Source of the DNA: Halocatena marina
GTDB taxonomy: Archaea; Halobacteriota; Halobacteria; Halobacteriales; Haloarculaceae
NCBI RefSeq assembly: GCF_025913575.1
Contig: NZ_CP109785.1
Location: 3,100,001-3,164,000 of the forward strand
Reading direction: 5' to 3'
Length of the DNA: 64,000 nucleotides
Both the position numbers and the translations under genes were made by a program. A model generated the notes under the pieces. It was given only the letters and a program-made list of their open reading frames with translations. It was not told the DNA's origin and did no database searches. Of this stretch, positions 1 to 8,618 are shown one piece after another. Within the stretch, counting starts at the first letter, position 1. Every line of letters begins with the position of its first letter.

Positions 1-2
1 AC

Positions 3-182
3 GAAGGCGAAATTCGCACCGCTCAATTGCTCAGCGAAGGATTCCAGTCAGTCACCGAGACTGGTGTTCTTGGCGATCCTCGAGAAGCAACCACCGAGGC
101 TGGCGAGGCTATTCTGGAGAAAATAACGACGACGTATGTCGAACAAATCGAGACAGAACTGCGGTCTGAGTGTGGTACATAG
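3..182 (+). CDS. Creatininase family protein, C-terminal end (partial)
   Basis: Only the last 59 codons lie in the window, in the third frame, ending TAG at 180-182. The segment GVLGDPREATTEAGEAI is the typical C-terminal signature of creatininase/creatinine amidohydrolase-fold enzymes, which are metal-dependent amidohydrolases. In archaea this family includes FAPy deformylase ArfB-like enzymes as well as creatininases, and the metal-binding part is outside the window, so the substrate cannot be assigned. The stop is followed by about 50 bases and then the convergent HTH regulator on the other strand. Confidence 0.75.
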   Translation, partial: EGEIRTAQLLSEGFQSVTETGVLGDPREATTEAGEAILEKITTTYVEQIETELRSECGT

Positions 183-233
183 GCTGTTATAAATCGAGAA
201 CCACACGCATCTCACTCCGATCGTTCTCAGATA

Positions 234-881
234 TTACCGAAATGCGCCGAACACACTCGCCTCAATCTTTTGTAGATGTTCCGTGACGGTACCAACAGAG
301 AGTCCCAATTGTTCGGCAATGTCGTGGTGAGTAGCCTGCCGTGGAGCGTCGTAGTAGTTGAGTTCGAGGGCGACATCAAGCACGTCCCGCTGACGATCGG
401 TCAGTACCGCAAGCACAGCTCCAGATTCGTCCGAATACGCACTGATACGTTCGATGGTGAAATCCATTGTCTCAGGCATATCAGCTAATGCCTGCTGTAA
501 CACCTCGTTAGTCTCGCCAATCATGACAAAACGAAGTTTGCCATCGCGGGTCCCTTCGACCGGAAAATCGAAGAACACCTCGTGTTCCCGTGGAAGTTCC
601 AAAAACCGCTTGATTTCTGTCGGCGGATGGACGTGGATATATACCAGACCACCATCCCCGTCGGTCCCAGAAATACTGAAACCGAGTGTGTCTAATTGCG
701 CTTCGACTACCAGTCGTATCTGTTCGAGATCACCACGAACTCGACCCAGCAGGACCATCGTCCCGTCCTCTAACACATTGAGATTGTAGATTCGTTCTCT
801 TGTGAACTGAGACTCCTCGTCGAACATCTGGTAGGCCGGGTGGGACTTCGGCGGCGTCACGACGAACGTTATCGCTCTCAT
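234..881 (-). CDS. Bacterio-opsin-activator-type HTH transcriptional regulator
   Basis: A 215-residue protein whose last ~55 residues (about 159-212) form an HTH_10 domain: it opens with LTDRQRDVLDVALELNYYD and continues with a recognition helix around GLSVGTVTEHLQKIE. This C-terminal domain is characteristic of the haloarchaeal Bat-like regulators. The N-terminal ~150 residues resemble the small sensory domain usual in short HTH_10 proteins; no ligand residues are recognisable. The start (ATG at 881) faces the decayed DoxX gene divergently across about 125 bp, a region holding one copy of a 23-bp repeat just before that gene. Control of that neighbour is a reasonable but untested inference. 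Confidence 0.85.
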   Translation of the reverse strand: MRAITFVVTPPKSHPAYQMFDEESQFTRERIYNLNVLEDGTMVLLGRVRGDLEQIRLVVEAQLDTLGFSISGTDGDGGLVYIHVHPPTEIKRFLELPREHEVFFDFPVEGTRDGKLRFVMIGETNEVLQQALADMPETMDFTIERISAYSDESGAVLAVLTDRQRDVLDVALELNYYDAPRQATHHDIAEQLGLSVGTVTEHLQKIEASVFGAFR

Positions 882-951
882 TCGATGTTTATCTGCAGTT
901 TCGCTTTTCTCTGTGCGTATTGGTGCATTTCGAATACTGACTAGCTATTTG

Positions 952-974
952 AACCACCACTAGTGCTAGGCAGT
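952..974. repeat. 23-bp direct repeat, copy 1
   Basis: This 23-bp stretch beginning AACCACCACTAG recurs at 2259-2281 in the same orientation with one mismatch (G/T at the 14th base). It contains two CTAG tetramers. It is immediately preceded by the A/T-rich CTATTTG and lies 33 bases before the GTG of the decayed DoxX gene. That places it where an operator between TATA box and transcription start would be expected. Confidence 0.8.
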
Positions 975-1007
975 TATTGAATCTTTCTACCATCCGTACA
1001 TTCACCT

Positions 1008-1504
1008 GTGAAACCGAGTCAATCACCCACAAAAACACCGATCCGACAAGGGATGACCCAACGTGACGATGAGAGGAGATCGAGTTCCACGTCTACTCTC
1101 GGACGCGTTCTCGATGGTTTGCAAGGGCTGGGGGTCGTGATGCTTCTCAGCGGTGGTTCGAAGTTGGCCGGGACCAGCCAGCACGTTCAGAGCTTCGAAC
1201 AATGGGGCTCCCCACGTGGGTCCGAGTCACAACGGGAGCGTTGGAAGTCAGCGGCGGAGTAGAACTGCCTGCAAGACGCTCCCGACCGACGATTGCCATC
1301 ATCAGTGAAAGCCTAACGCTCACGACGATGCTGGGAGCACTCTCCACCCACTCCAAAAACCGTGATCCACCGACTGAAGCTGTCCCTGCGATGGTTCTCC
1401 TGCTGCTCACAGCACTCGTGACCAGACGGCAGTTGAAGCTGACAGAGAATACAGCAAACGGTCATCATACGGAGGAATCACATCCAAGATTCCATCGAGA
1501 GTGA
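1008..1504 (+). pseudogene. DoxX-like membrane protein, frameshifted
   Basis: Two overlapping frames together read as one DoxX-family protein. The frame from GTG 1008 gives VLDGLQGLGVVMLLSGGSKL followed by SFEQWG. Homology then continues one frame over, from about 1202, as LPTWVRVTTGALEVSGGVEL and then LGALSTHSKNRDPP and AMVLLLLTALVT. A single-base loss in the GGGGC run near 1205 would explain the break. Intact DoxX proteins are four-helix membrane proteins of about 130-150 residues, and the joined reading matches that size. Functions in the family are varied, so none is assigned. A programmed frameshift is possible but unlikely, since the next gene is also broken. Confidence 0.7.
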
Positions 1505-2098
1505 AACGGACGTTCTCATCGTCGGTGCCGGCTCGATAGATCTAACGATAGCGATCGAACTCCAGCGTCGCGGTATCGACTGTCGGATCGTCGAGAAGGA
1601 TGCGAGTTCGATGGAGTACCGAGGACTGCGCTGTCCAAGATCCACTCGGAATCACCGCTGAGTGGACTCCTTGATGCACAATCGAAGGTAGCATTAGTAC
1701 GACGAGCACGTCAGGCATGGAATGCGCCGAAAGCGGGTGAACGACCTCCCGATGGTTCGTGTCACACTCCAAACGGGACTGAGACGTCACTCTATCGGGA
1801 GATCCACGGAAAAACGGAGTTCGTGCTACTCTTGTTCGCTGGCACCGACCCAGCCGAAAGTGACGAGCTACGACAAATCGCCCAGACAGTCATAGAACGC
1901 GTGGGAGATCTCGTAACGCCGTATTTCATCGTCCCAGATACCCAACGCGCTACCGAGACCTACGGAGGAATTCTCCTGAGAGATGACGGAGCGCAACTTC
2001 ACGAACGGTACGATGCCACAGTGCCGTCGCTGTCTCTGCTTCGTCCTGATGACTACGTCGGCTTTCGAAGCCAACCGGCGCGCCAGGTCCACTCCTGA
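1494..2098 (+). pseudogene. FAD-dependent aromatic monooxygenase remnant
   Basis: The N-terminal FAD-binding segment is legible from 1494: ETDVLIVGAG followed by TIAIELQRRGIDCRIVEKD. Its GxGxxG loop is degraded (GAGSID instead of GAGPTG), and the frame ends at TGA near 1661. The C-terminal end appears in another frame from about 1703: AGERPPDG, TETSLYREIHGKTEFVLLLF and finally LRPDDYVGFRSQPA, which is the thioredoxin-like tail of phenol-hydroxylase/TfdB-type flavoprotein monooxygenases. Family members are about 500-550 residues; only about 600 bp remain, so roughly 1 kb of the middle (substrate domain) is gone. With the frameshifted DoxX gene this forms a decaying two-gene unit. Confidence 0.75.
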
Positions 2099-2430
2099 CG
2101 TCTCTCGACGAACAACGACAGCTGACAGCAATGACTGAGCCGCGTTCTAGATGAACTAATCGGCGGAGAACGTCGAAGACCAGCAACGATTCTCGAACGA
2201 TCATTGTCGCCGATTGTATAGATTCGCAGTCGTACACATTGATCGTCGTGAAGGTATAAACCACCACTAGTTCTAGGCAGTCATCACAACCCACACTGCT
2301 TGCTATATACCACTATGAAGCAGAACATAGCAGCGACGATGCGAAATACCGTGAAGAGCAACCGATCAGAATCCAGAGACGGCTCTGACACCGGTATCAT
2401 CGCTCGTGAGAGGAACCGAACCATAGGACA
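2099..2430. other. Intergenic region before the dikinase gene
   Basis: No gene recognised. It holds the second 23-bp repeat, preceded by a TATA-like AGGTATAAA at 2252-2260, and a second TATA-like GCTATATACC around 2299-2308. Either could drive the dikinase gene, which would then have a leader of more than 90 bases. Confidence 0.5.
2259..2281. repeat. 23-bp direct repeat, copy 2
   Basis: Same orientation as 952-974 with 22 of 23 bases identical; the copies are 1307 bp apart and bracket both decayed genes. Here the repeat directly follows a good TATA-like element (TATAAA), so it may be a shared operator of two promoters. Alternatively the pair are recombination scars at the ends of an inserted segment. 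Confidence 0.8.
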
Positions 2431-5214
2431 ATGAGTAACAGAACACACCGTTTTCAATCCGATCCTGATCAGTACACACTTTCGCTGAATGACGAAGGTG
2501 CAACACAACGCACGCTAACAGGGGGGAAGGGAGCGAATCTAGCGCGTCTTGTGGCGGCCGATTTTCCGGTTCCTGACGGATTTTGCGTGACGACCGCCGT
2601 TTATCATGAATTTATTATAACTTCGGAAGTGCAGACAACGATCGAGTCTCTGGAATTGCTCGAACCGGACGACTCAGAGCGAATCACTGAGATGAGTGCA
2701 GAGATACGTTCAGAGATTCGACAGCGTGACCTCCCAGAAACGGTGCAAACTGCCATTGTGAACGCACTGAAGGGACTGGATGCAAGCGCGTACGCCGTCC
2801 GATCGAGCGCGACAGCAGAAGATTTACCGACCGCATCCTTTGCGGGACAACACGAATCGTTTCTCGCTGTCACTGAACCAGAAACAGTTCTCGATCGAAT
2901 TCGAGACTGCATTGCGAGCCTTTTCACCGATCGTGCCGTCGCATATCGGTTGCAGAACGACGTTTCCCACGACGCTGTTGCCATGGCGATCGTCGTTCAA
3001 GAGATGGTTGATCCCGAGATAGCAGGAGTCCTCTTTACTGCCGACCCTGTGTCAGGAAATCGCCACATCGCATCGATCGATGCGAACTACGGTCTCGGTG
3101 ATACAGTCGTTGCTGGCGAGGTTTCTCCGGATAACGTCCGCGTCGATCAACGAACCGGAGACGTTCTTGAATACGAGATCGGCGAAAAAAGCCATGCGCT
3201 CTATACAAATAGGGAAGAAGAAGGAACGAAGGCAGTAGATATCTCTCCGGAAGATCAGGAGTCACGAACACTCTCGGACACCAAACTGCGTGAACTCGTC
3301 GAACTCGGGACACAAGTCGACAAATTGCTCGGAGGACCACAGGACATCGAGTGGGCGTTCGTAGACGGAGACGTCATCCTACTCCAATCGCGCCCAATTA
3401 CGTCATTGTTCCCGCTTCCGTCTCCGTCTCCATCTCCGCCACCATCTCTGTCTCCGTCTCGGTCCTCGGACGACGATCGCCGTCACATCTACTTTTGTAT
3501 GGGACATCAGCAAGCGATGCCGGAGGCGATACCGCCGCTCAGCGTTGGTTTGTTGCAAGAGATGGTGAACAGTTCAGCCTCTCGACTACGACAGACCGAC
3601 GAACCGATCGCAGTCGAGGCTGGACATCGGATCTACGTTGATCTCACACCGTTACTCCACAACCGTCTCACACGGCGCGTGGTTCTTCGGATTCTCACTT
3701 CGATGAGCGAACCGGCGGCGAGAACGATTGCAGAGCTGATCGAGGAACGCCAAACACCGCCCCCAGCAGGTGTGGCCGACCGATTGCAAACAATCAGTCG
3801 TGTGGTTCACACGCTTCCAGTTGCTGTTTCGGCCGCACCACGGCTAGTCGCTCGCTTCGTTCGCCCGTTCATTCGTGGACCACAAGATTCCGAACGCGTG
3901 TATGAAGTCGTCGAATCGAATGGTCAGCAGATCGCAGAACGCGTTTCTCAGCCGCGTTCACAAGCAGACCAGGTGCGAGTGATCTACGAAGAGATCGGGC
4001 TCGGGACGCTCGCCACAAAAATAGTCAGTCAGTCGATGCCGTTGTTTTTAGCAGGAGCCATAGCGGGGAGCATCCTCGAGCGGCTCTATCCGGACGCCGA
4101 AGACGACCTCGACGCCCTCGGCAAAGGGTTCGATGACGAGATTGCTACCCAAATCAACCAGCGGCTCGGCGATCTCGCCGATTTGGCCCGCCAACATCCA
4201 GCGGTGGTCGACGCACTCGAATCAAAAGCCCCGCTTTCGGAGATCGAGCAGGTCGAAGGTGGAGAGAACTTCGTGACTGCGTTCGATGCATTTCTCGATG
4301 ACTTTGGTCACCGATCGAGTAGCGAGATTGATTTCAGTCGTCCACGTTGGAAGGACAACCCTGCGATACTGTTTCAGACGATTCGGAGCACCCTTGCACA
4401 GAGCGACCACGGAGAACACCGGGAGCATCTGGAGCGTTTGAAACAGAACGCAGCGCAGTCAGCCGCTGCCCTCGAAGCCCGCGCTGGCCGTGGCCTAGTT
4501 GGATTCATCAAAAAGCCAATTGTGCGGCGGTTGATTCGTGTCTATCGAGGAGGAATTCAGCTCCGAGAGTATCACAAGCACGGAGCAGCCCATTTTTTCG
4601 CTATCGCTCACGATGTATTCGCCGACGCAGGAGAAACGCTTGCTGCAGAGGGTCGGATCGACCAATCGTCTGACGTATGGTATCTTCGTAAAGACGAGTT
4701 GCTCGCTGCACTCGAAGGTGAGACACCACTCGACGTAGATTTCGAGCAGCGACAGCGCACTCACGATCGATTCGCCTCAATGACTGCTCCACCACTACTC
4801 ATGAGTGACGGAGAAACTCCCATGGTGGCCGCAGACACCAAAATTGCAGCGGATGCGCTCGTCGGAACGCCGGTTTCTTCGGGAGTCGTCGAAGGACCAG
4901 CTCGGGTAGTGTACGACCCCTCGAAGGAGTCACTCGAAAAAGGAGAGATACTCGTTGCGCCATCGACAGACGTTGGGTGGACACCGTTGTTCCAGAACGC
5001 AGCCGGACTCGTGATGGACGTTGGGGGCCAGATGACCCACGGAGCACTGGTTGCACGCGAGTACGGGATTCCGGCTGTCGTCTCCGTTTCAAACGCAACC
5101 ACAGACATTCAGACCGGTGAGTGGATTCGCGTCGATGGGAAGCGTGGGACTGTTGAACGTCTCGACAGAGAGGAACAGTCACCAGCCAACGAGGATCTCG
5201 GAGATCGGGAGTGA
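2431..5214 (+). CDS. PEP-synthase-like dikinase (rifampicin-phosphotransferase architecture)
   Basis: A 927-residue protein. Residues ~20-330 are a PPDK_N ATP-grasp domain (GGKGANLARL, VRSSATAEDLPTASFAGQHE, then IEWAFVDGDVILLQSRPIT). A short Pro/Ser repeat linker follows (~330-345, PSPSPSPPPSLSPS). Residues ~350-800 are an unassigned middle domain. The C-terminal swivelling phosphohistidine domain contains GQMTHGALVAREYGIPAVV, with the predicted phosphorylated histidine at H870. The TIM-barrel PEP/pyruvate-binding domain of true PEP synthase is missing. The order ATP-grasp, middle domain, His domain and the length are those of rifampicin phosphotransferases and related dikinases, so transfer of phosphate to a small molecule is as likely as PEP synthesis. 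The stop overlaps the next start, so the two genes are probably co-transcribed. Confidence 0.8.
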   Translation: MSNRTHRFQSDPDQYTLSLNDEGATQRTLTGGKGANLARLVAADFPVPDGFCVTTAVYHEFIITSEVQTTIESLELLEPDDSERITEMSAEIRSEIRQRDLPETVQTAIVNALKGLDASAYAVRSSATAEDLPTASFAGQHESFLAVTEPETVLDRIRDCIASLFTDRAVAYRLQNDVSHDAVAMAIVVQEMVDPEIAGVLFTADPVSGNRHIASIDANYGLGDTVVAGEVSPDNVRVDQRTGDVLEYEIGEKSHALYTNREEEGTKAVDISPEDQESRTLSDTKLRELVELGTQVDKLLGGPQDIEWAFVDGDVILLQSRPITSLFPLPSPSPSPPPSLSPSRSSDDDRRHIYFCMGHQQAMPEAIPPLSVGLLQEMVNSSASRLRQTDEPIAVEAGHRIYVDLTPLLHNRLTRRVVLRILTSMSEPAARTIAELIEERQTPPPAGVADRLQTISRVVHTLPVAVSAAPRLVARFVRPFIRGPQDSERVYEVVESNGQQIAERVSQPRSQADQVRVIYEEIGLGTLATKIVSQSMPLFLAGAIAGSILERLYPDAEDDLDALGKGFDDEIATQINQRLGDLADLARQHPAVVDALESKAPLSEIEQVEGGENFVTAFDAFLDDFGHRSSSEIDFSRPRWKDNPAILFQTIRSTLAQSDHGEHREHLERLKQNAAQSAAALEARAGRGLVGFIKKPIVRRLIRVYRGGIQLREYHKHGAAHFFAIAHDVFADAGETLAAEGRIDQSSDVWYLRKDELLAALEGETPLDVDFEQRQRTHDRFASMTAPPLLMSDGETPMVAADTKIAADALVGTPVSSGVVEGPARVVYDPSKESLEKGEILVAPSTDVGWTPLFQNAAGLVMDVGGQMTHGALVAREYGIPAVVSVSNATTDIQTGEWIRVDGKRGTVERLDREEQSPANEDLGDRE

Positions 5215-5975
5215 AGATGGGCCGTAGCAAGGGAGACCGATCCGAACAGAAAACGTTCGTGGCTGCGTTTAAGTTTCTCGTGCTCGTGTTCGTCCTGCTG
5301 TTGCTTCCGAACAAAAATCTTGATTTGGTATTCGGTTTGAATCCTCGACGTCTCTGGTTGATCGTTGTGTTCATCGCTGGGCTGAGTTTCCTCGGATATC
5401 TTCTTTCGAAAGTCGTCGATCCGGCAACAGCGATCAGCCTCACGGGGATACTGGGAGGTGCTGTCTCCCCCGGCATGACGATCACGTCACTCACTGAACA
5501 ATACAAGCGATACCCGGCGTTCGATCTCGATTATACATTCGCTGGGGCGATCGCATCGACGATGCTGTTCTCTCGGAACTTCATTGTCGTGAAGATACTC
5601 AGCCCGGAACTTGCCCAATCGTTGCTGGTACCGTTCACAGCAATGGCCGGGGTTGGAATTGTCGTAATTGGCCTGTTGCAAGTTCGTACTCGAAGCCGTG
5701 ACCCACCGGCCAGTGAACTAGATACCCCATTTCGAATTCGCTCGGCACTGATGATCGGCGCGGTGATCGCCGTCGTTCTTGTTCTCATCAACAATCTCGA
5801 GGTGTCACTCCCTTCGAACACTACCCGAGTCGGGATTGTAGTTGCGACAATCGCACAACTGTCCATTTATGTCGTCGTCACATGGACAGCCGGTGCCAAG
5901 AAGATGGCACAGGTGATCGCTGTAATATTGCTTGGCAGTGCGAGTGTCGGGATTTTCCTCGTTCTCATTCTCTAG
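5211..5975 (+). CDS. DUF4010-like integral membrane protein
   Basis: A 254-residue protein of about seven to eight hydrophobic helices after a short basic N-terminus. The segment LNPRRLWLIVVFIAGLSFLG followed by a glycine-rich LTGILGGAVSPGMTITSLTE resembles the DUF4010 domain found alone or behind MgtC/SapB domains. The GTG start overlaps the stop of the upstream dikinase (GTGA); an ATG two codons downstream is also possible. The tight coupling suggests a joint function with the dikinase, for example transport of its substrate or product, but that is inference. Transport activity is not established for this family. Confidence 0.65.
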   Translation: MKMGRSKGDRSEQKTFVAAFKFLVLVFVLLLLPNKNLDLVFGLNPRRLWLIVVFIAGLSFLGYLLSKVVDPATAISLTGILGGAVSPGMTITSLTEQYKRYPAFDLDYTFAGAIASTMLFSRNFIVVKILSPELAQSLLVPFTAMAGVGIVVIGLLQVRTRSRDPPASELDTPFRIRSALMIGAVIAVVLVLINNLEVSLPSNTTRVGIVVATIAQLSIYVVVTWTAGAKKMAQVIAVILLGSASVGIFLVLIL

Positions 5976-6055
5976 CGTAGATAGTTCGTATAGCGATATG
6001 CAGTATATCACTACAGACGCGTGGAGCTTTTACCCGCTGCAAGGGTAGCGAGGGC

Positions 6056-6961
6056 ATGGTACGGAACGTCGCCGGAGAGATACGAGAGCTCGAGGCGGAG
6101 GATTTCTATCTACTCTCGGGCGTCGAGCACGGGATGCGCTTTAGCAAGTGGGTCGATCGGGAGACCCTCACAGAGTACGCTCGTCTCGACAGCGAGGAGG
6201 TCGATCACCGAATCGACCGTTGTGAGCGGCGTGGATTCATAGAGCGCAAGACGATGCAGTACCAAGGATTTCGTCTTACGTTCGAGGGCTACGATGCGCT
6301 TGCGCTCCACACGCTGGTCGAACGGGGAACGATCGAGGGGTTCGGTGCACCCCTTGGTGTCGGAAAGGAAAGCGATGTGTACGAGGTTGCTTCGTACAAA
6401 TCACTCGCGTTAAAATATCACAGAGAGGGGTATACGAACTTTCGAGAGGTCCAACGCGAGCGCGAGTACACCGCCGATCGCCAGCACCGGTCGTGGCTCT
6501 ACACGGCTCGAAAGGCTGCCGAGGGCGAGTACGAGGCACTCGAAACCGTCTATCCCACGGTGGCTGTACCGAGACCAATCGATCACAACCGCCACGCCAT
6601 CGTGATGGAAAAACTGGAGGGTGTCGAACTCTCCCGGGCGTCGCTCCCGGATGAACAGGCGGTTGGAGTACTCGATCTCATTCTCGACGAACTGGCGAGT
6701 GCATACGAAAAAGGGTACGTCCACGCCGACATGAGCGAGTACAATGTCGCCGTAAGTGAAGACGGTGTGACGATATTCGATTGGCCACAAGCGGTTCCGA
6801 CGGACCATCAGAACGCAGACGAGTTTCTCGAACGAGACGTTTCGAACCTCGTCAGTTACTTCAGACGAAAATATCCCAACCAAATCGATGTTCAAGACAC
6901 AGCATCGATCGCACGCGCACTCTGCGATGGAACGTTCGAGTCGGTGGATGACTACCAATAA
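6056..6961 (+). CDS. rio2: RIO2 family protein serine kinase
   Basis: A 301-residue protein. Residues 1-90 are the winged-helix domain that defines RIO2. The kinase domain shows a nucleotide loop GVGKESDVYEV (101-111), lysine K120 in LALKYHR, a catalytic loop YVHADMSEYN with D225, and a metal-binding DWPQ with D242, so all key residues are present. RIO2 is an atypical kinase/ATPase in maturation of the small ribosomal subunit. Length matches archaeal orthologues. It stands alone between a membrane protein and the convergent mutase gene. Confidence 0.95.
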   Translation: MVRNVAGEIRELEAEDFYLLSGVEHGMRFSKWVDRETLTEYARLDSEEVDHRIDRCERRGFIERKTMQYQGFRLTFEGYDALALHTLVERGTIEGFGAPLGVGKESDVYEVASYKSLALKYHREGYTNFREVQREREYTADRQHRSWLYTARKAAEGEYEALETVYPTVAVPRPIDHNRHAIVMEKLEGVELSRASLPDEQAVGVLDLILDELASAYEKGYVHADMSEYNVAVSEDGVTIFDWPQAVPTDHQNADEFLERDVSNLVSYFRRKYPNQIDVQDTASIARALCDGTFESVDDYQ

Positions 6962-6973
6962 CAGCGACAGAGA

Positions 6974-8338
6974 TCAGATGGCATCGAGCAAGACCGTTCG
7001 CATCCAGTCTGCGAGTTCAGCAGCCCGGTCGTGCTCGTACGCCTCGGCGTAGATCCTGATGATCGGTTCGGTTCCACTGGGACGAACAAGCACCCACGAA
7101 TCACCGTAATCGAGGCGGTATCCGTCGGTTGTGTCGAGGTCGGTGTTTTCCTCCCGAGCCGTCTCTTCGATGACATCGAGCAGTCGTTCGCGTTCGACAT
7201 CATCTTCGTAGCTGACGTTGCGCCTGACGTTTACGTAGCCCGCGTGATCGAGCGCTATCTCACTCGCCGTCCGATCTGCAAGGAGTTCACAGAATCGAGC
7301 GGCGGTGTACGCACCATCACGGGACAAGCGGTACTCGGGGAAGAGTACGCCTCCGTTGCCTTCGCCAGCGATTGGGACAGACTCACCTTCTGCGGTCAAC
7401 TTCTGGATTTGCGTGACGATGTTCGTGCTCCCGATCGGCGTTCGTTCGAGTGATGCGCCGCATGCTTCGACCACATCAACCAAGCGCTGGGAGACGTTTA
7501 CAGCCGAGACGGTCACGTCGCCCGGTTCCAGTTCGGCGGCTGCGAGCGCAGCAAACGCCGCATCGCCCTCGATGTGTTCGCCTCGTTCATCGACAAAGAT
7601 GGCACGGTCTGCGTCACCGTCGTGGGCGATACCGAGATCTGCGTCCGTGGTCGTGACGAGTCGCCGGAGATCAGCGAGGTTTGTCTCGACTGGTTCCGGA
7701 TCGCGTCCCGGAAAGTGCCCATCCGCTTGGGCGTTCACCGTCACGACCGAGCAGCCGAGTTCACGAAAGAGCCGTGGACTGGTGAGAACGCCCGCTCCGT
7801 GGCCGGGATCGAGCGCAACCGTTACCTCGGCGTCGGCGATCCGATCACGATCGACCGCAGCAAGAATCTCATCGATGTAGGAGTGCCGGGCACTCTCAAC
7901 GCGGCGTCGGTGGCCAGTCTGATCCCATTGAACAGTTGCAAAACGCTCCGTGAGCAACCGATCCTCGACCTGTTCGAGCGTATCACGGACCAGTTCGATT
8001 CCGTTCGCACCGATGAGTTTCACCCCGTTGTACTCCGGCGGATTGTGACTCGCAGTCACCATCAGAGCGGGCACCTCTTCGCGCTCGGCGTACGCCTGCA
8101 CTGCTGGTGTCGGAAGGACGCCGATGTCAGTCACGTCACAACCGACACTCGCCAATCCGCCCGCCGCGCTGTCGACGAGCAACTCACTGGTCGTTCTTGT
8201 ATCCCGGCCGAGCACGACCCGTTCGTTTCCCGTTGCGGCGAACACCGATCCCGCAGCCATCGCAATACGACCGACAAACTCCGGTGTGAGTTCCTCGTTC
8301 GCGACGCCCCGAACGCCGCTAGAGCCGAAGACCTTCAT
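6974..8338 (-). CDS. glmM: Phosphoglucosamine mutase / phosphomannomutase family
   Basis: A 454-residue alpha-D-phosphohexomutase. The start at 8338 is chosen because MKVFGSSGVRG is the universal beginning of the family; the open frame extends upstream without homology. The phosphorylated serine S97 lies in MVTASHNPPEYNGVKL, the metal loop is AHDGDADRAIF, the sugar-binding loop is GEGNGGV, and the C-terminal phosphate-binding loop is RPSGTEPIIRIY. Haloarchaea carry several paralogues. The compact FGSSGVRG start favours glucosamine-6-phosphate to glucosamine-1-phosphate conversion, feeding UDP-sugar and surface glycan synthesis, but phosphomannomutase activity cannot be excluded. Confidence 0.85.
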   Translation of the reverse strand: MKVFGSSGVRGVANEELTPEFVGRIAMAAGSVFAATGNERVVLGRDTRTTSELLVDSAAGGLASVGCDVTDIGVLPTPAVQAYAEREEVPALMVTASHNPPEYNGVKLIGANGIELVRDTLEQVEDRLLTERFATVQWDQTGHRRRVESARHSYIDEILAAVDRDRIADAEVTVALDPGHGAGVLTSPRLFRELGCSVVTVNAQADGHFPGRDPEPVETNLADLRRLVTTTDADLGIAHDGDADRAIFVDERGEHIEGDAAFAALAAAELEPGDVTVSAVNVSQRLVDVVEACGASLERTPIGSTNIVTQIQKLTAEGESVPIAGEGNGGVLFPEYRLSRDGAYTAARFCELLADRTASEIALDHAGYVNVRRNVSYEDDVERERLLDVIEETAREENTDLDTTDGYRLDYGDSWVLVRPSGTEPIIRIYAEAYEHDRAAELADWMRTVLLDAI

Positions 8339-8618
8339 TACCAATCCCTTGTCGGCGAGAGACAAAAACAGTCGCAAACGCACGTCATAAATCATATGCC
8401 ACGATATGAAATGGAGATGTACGGCGATTCGACGGTCGCGTGCGCATGACTTGTGGGTCCGATCGGTAAGGAGGTCGAAATACGAGAACACGATCCCTCC
8501 CACCAGAGCCTCTCGATGCTACCGACCAGCGCCATCTGGGATGTTCACTGCGAGCGCCGCTACCGTAGTTGCCAGCCGATCGCACGGTTGCGTCCCCTTA
8601 CAATACCGAAAGAACTGC

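Noticed and set aside
952..2281. Intact insertion sequence between the 23-bp repeats
   Set aside because: No transposase fragment or terminal inverted repeats are visible; the contents are remnants of ordinary metabolic genes.
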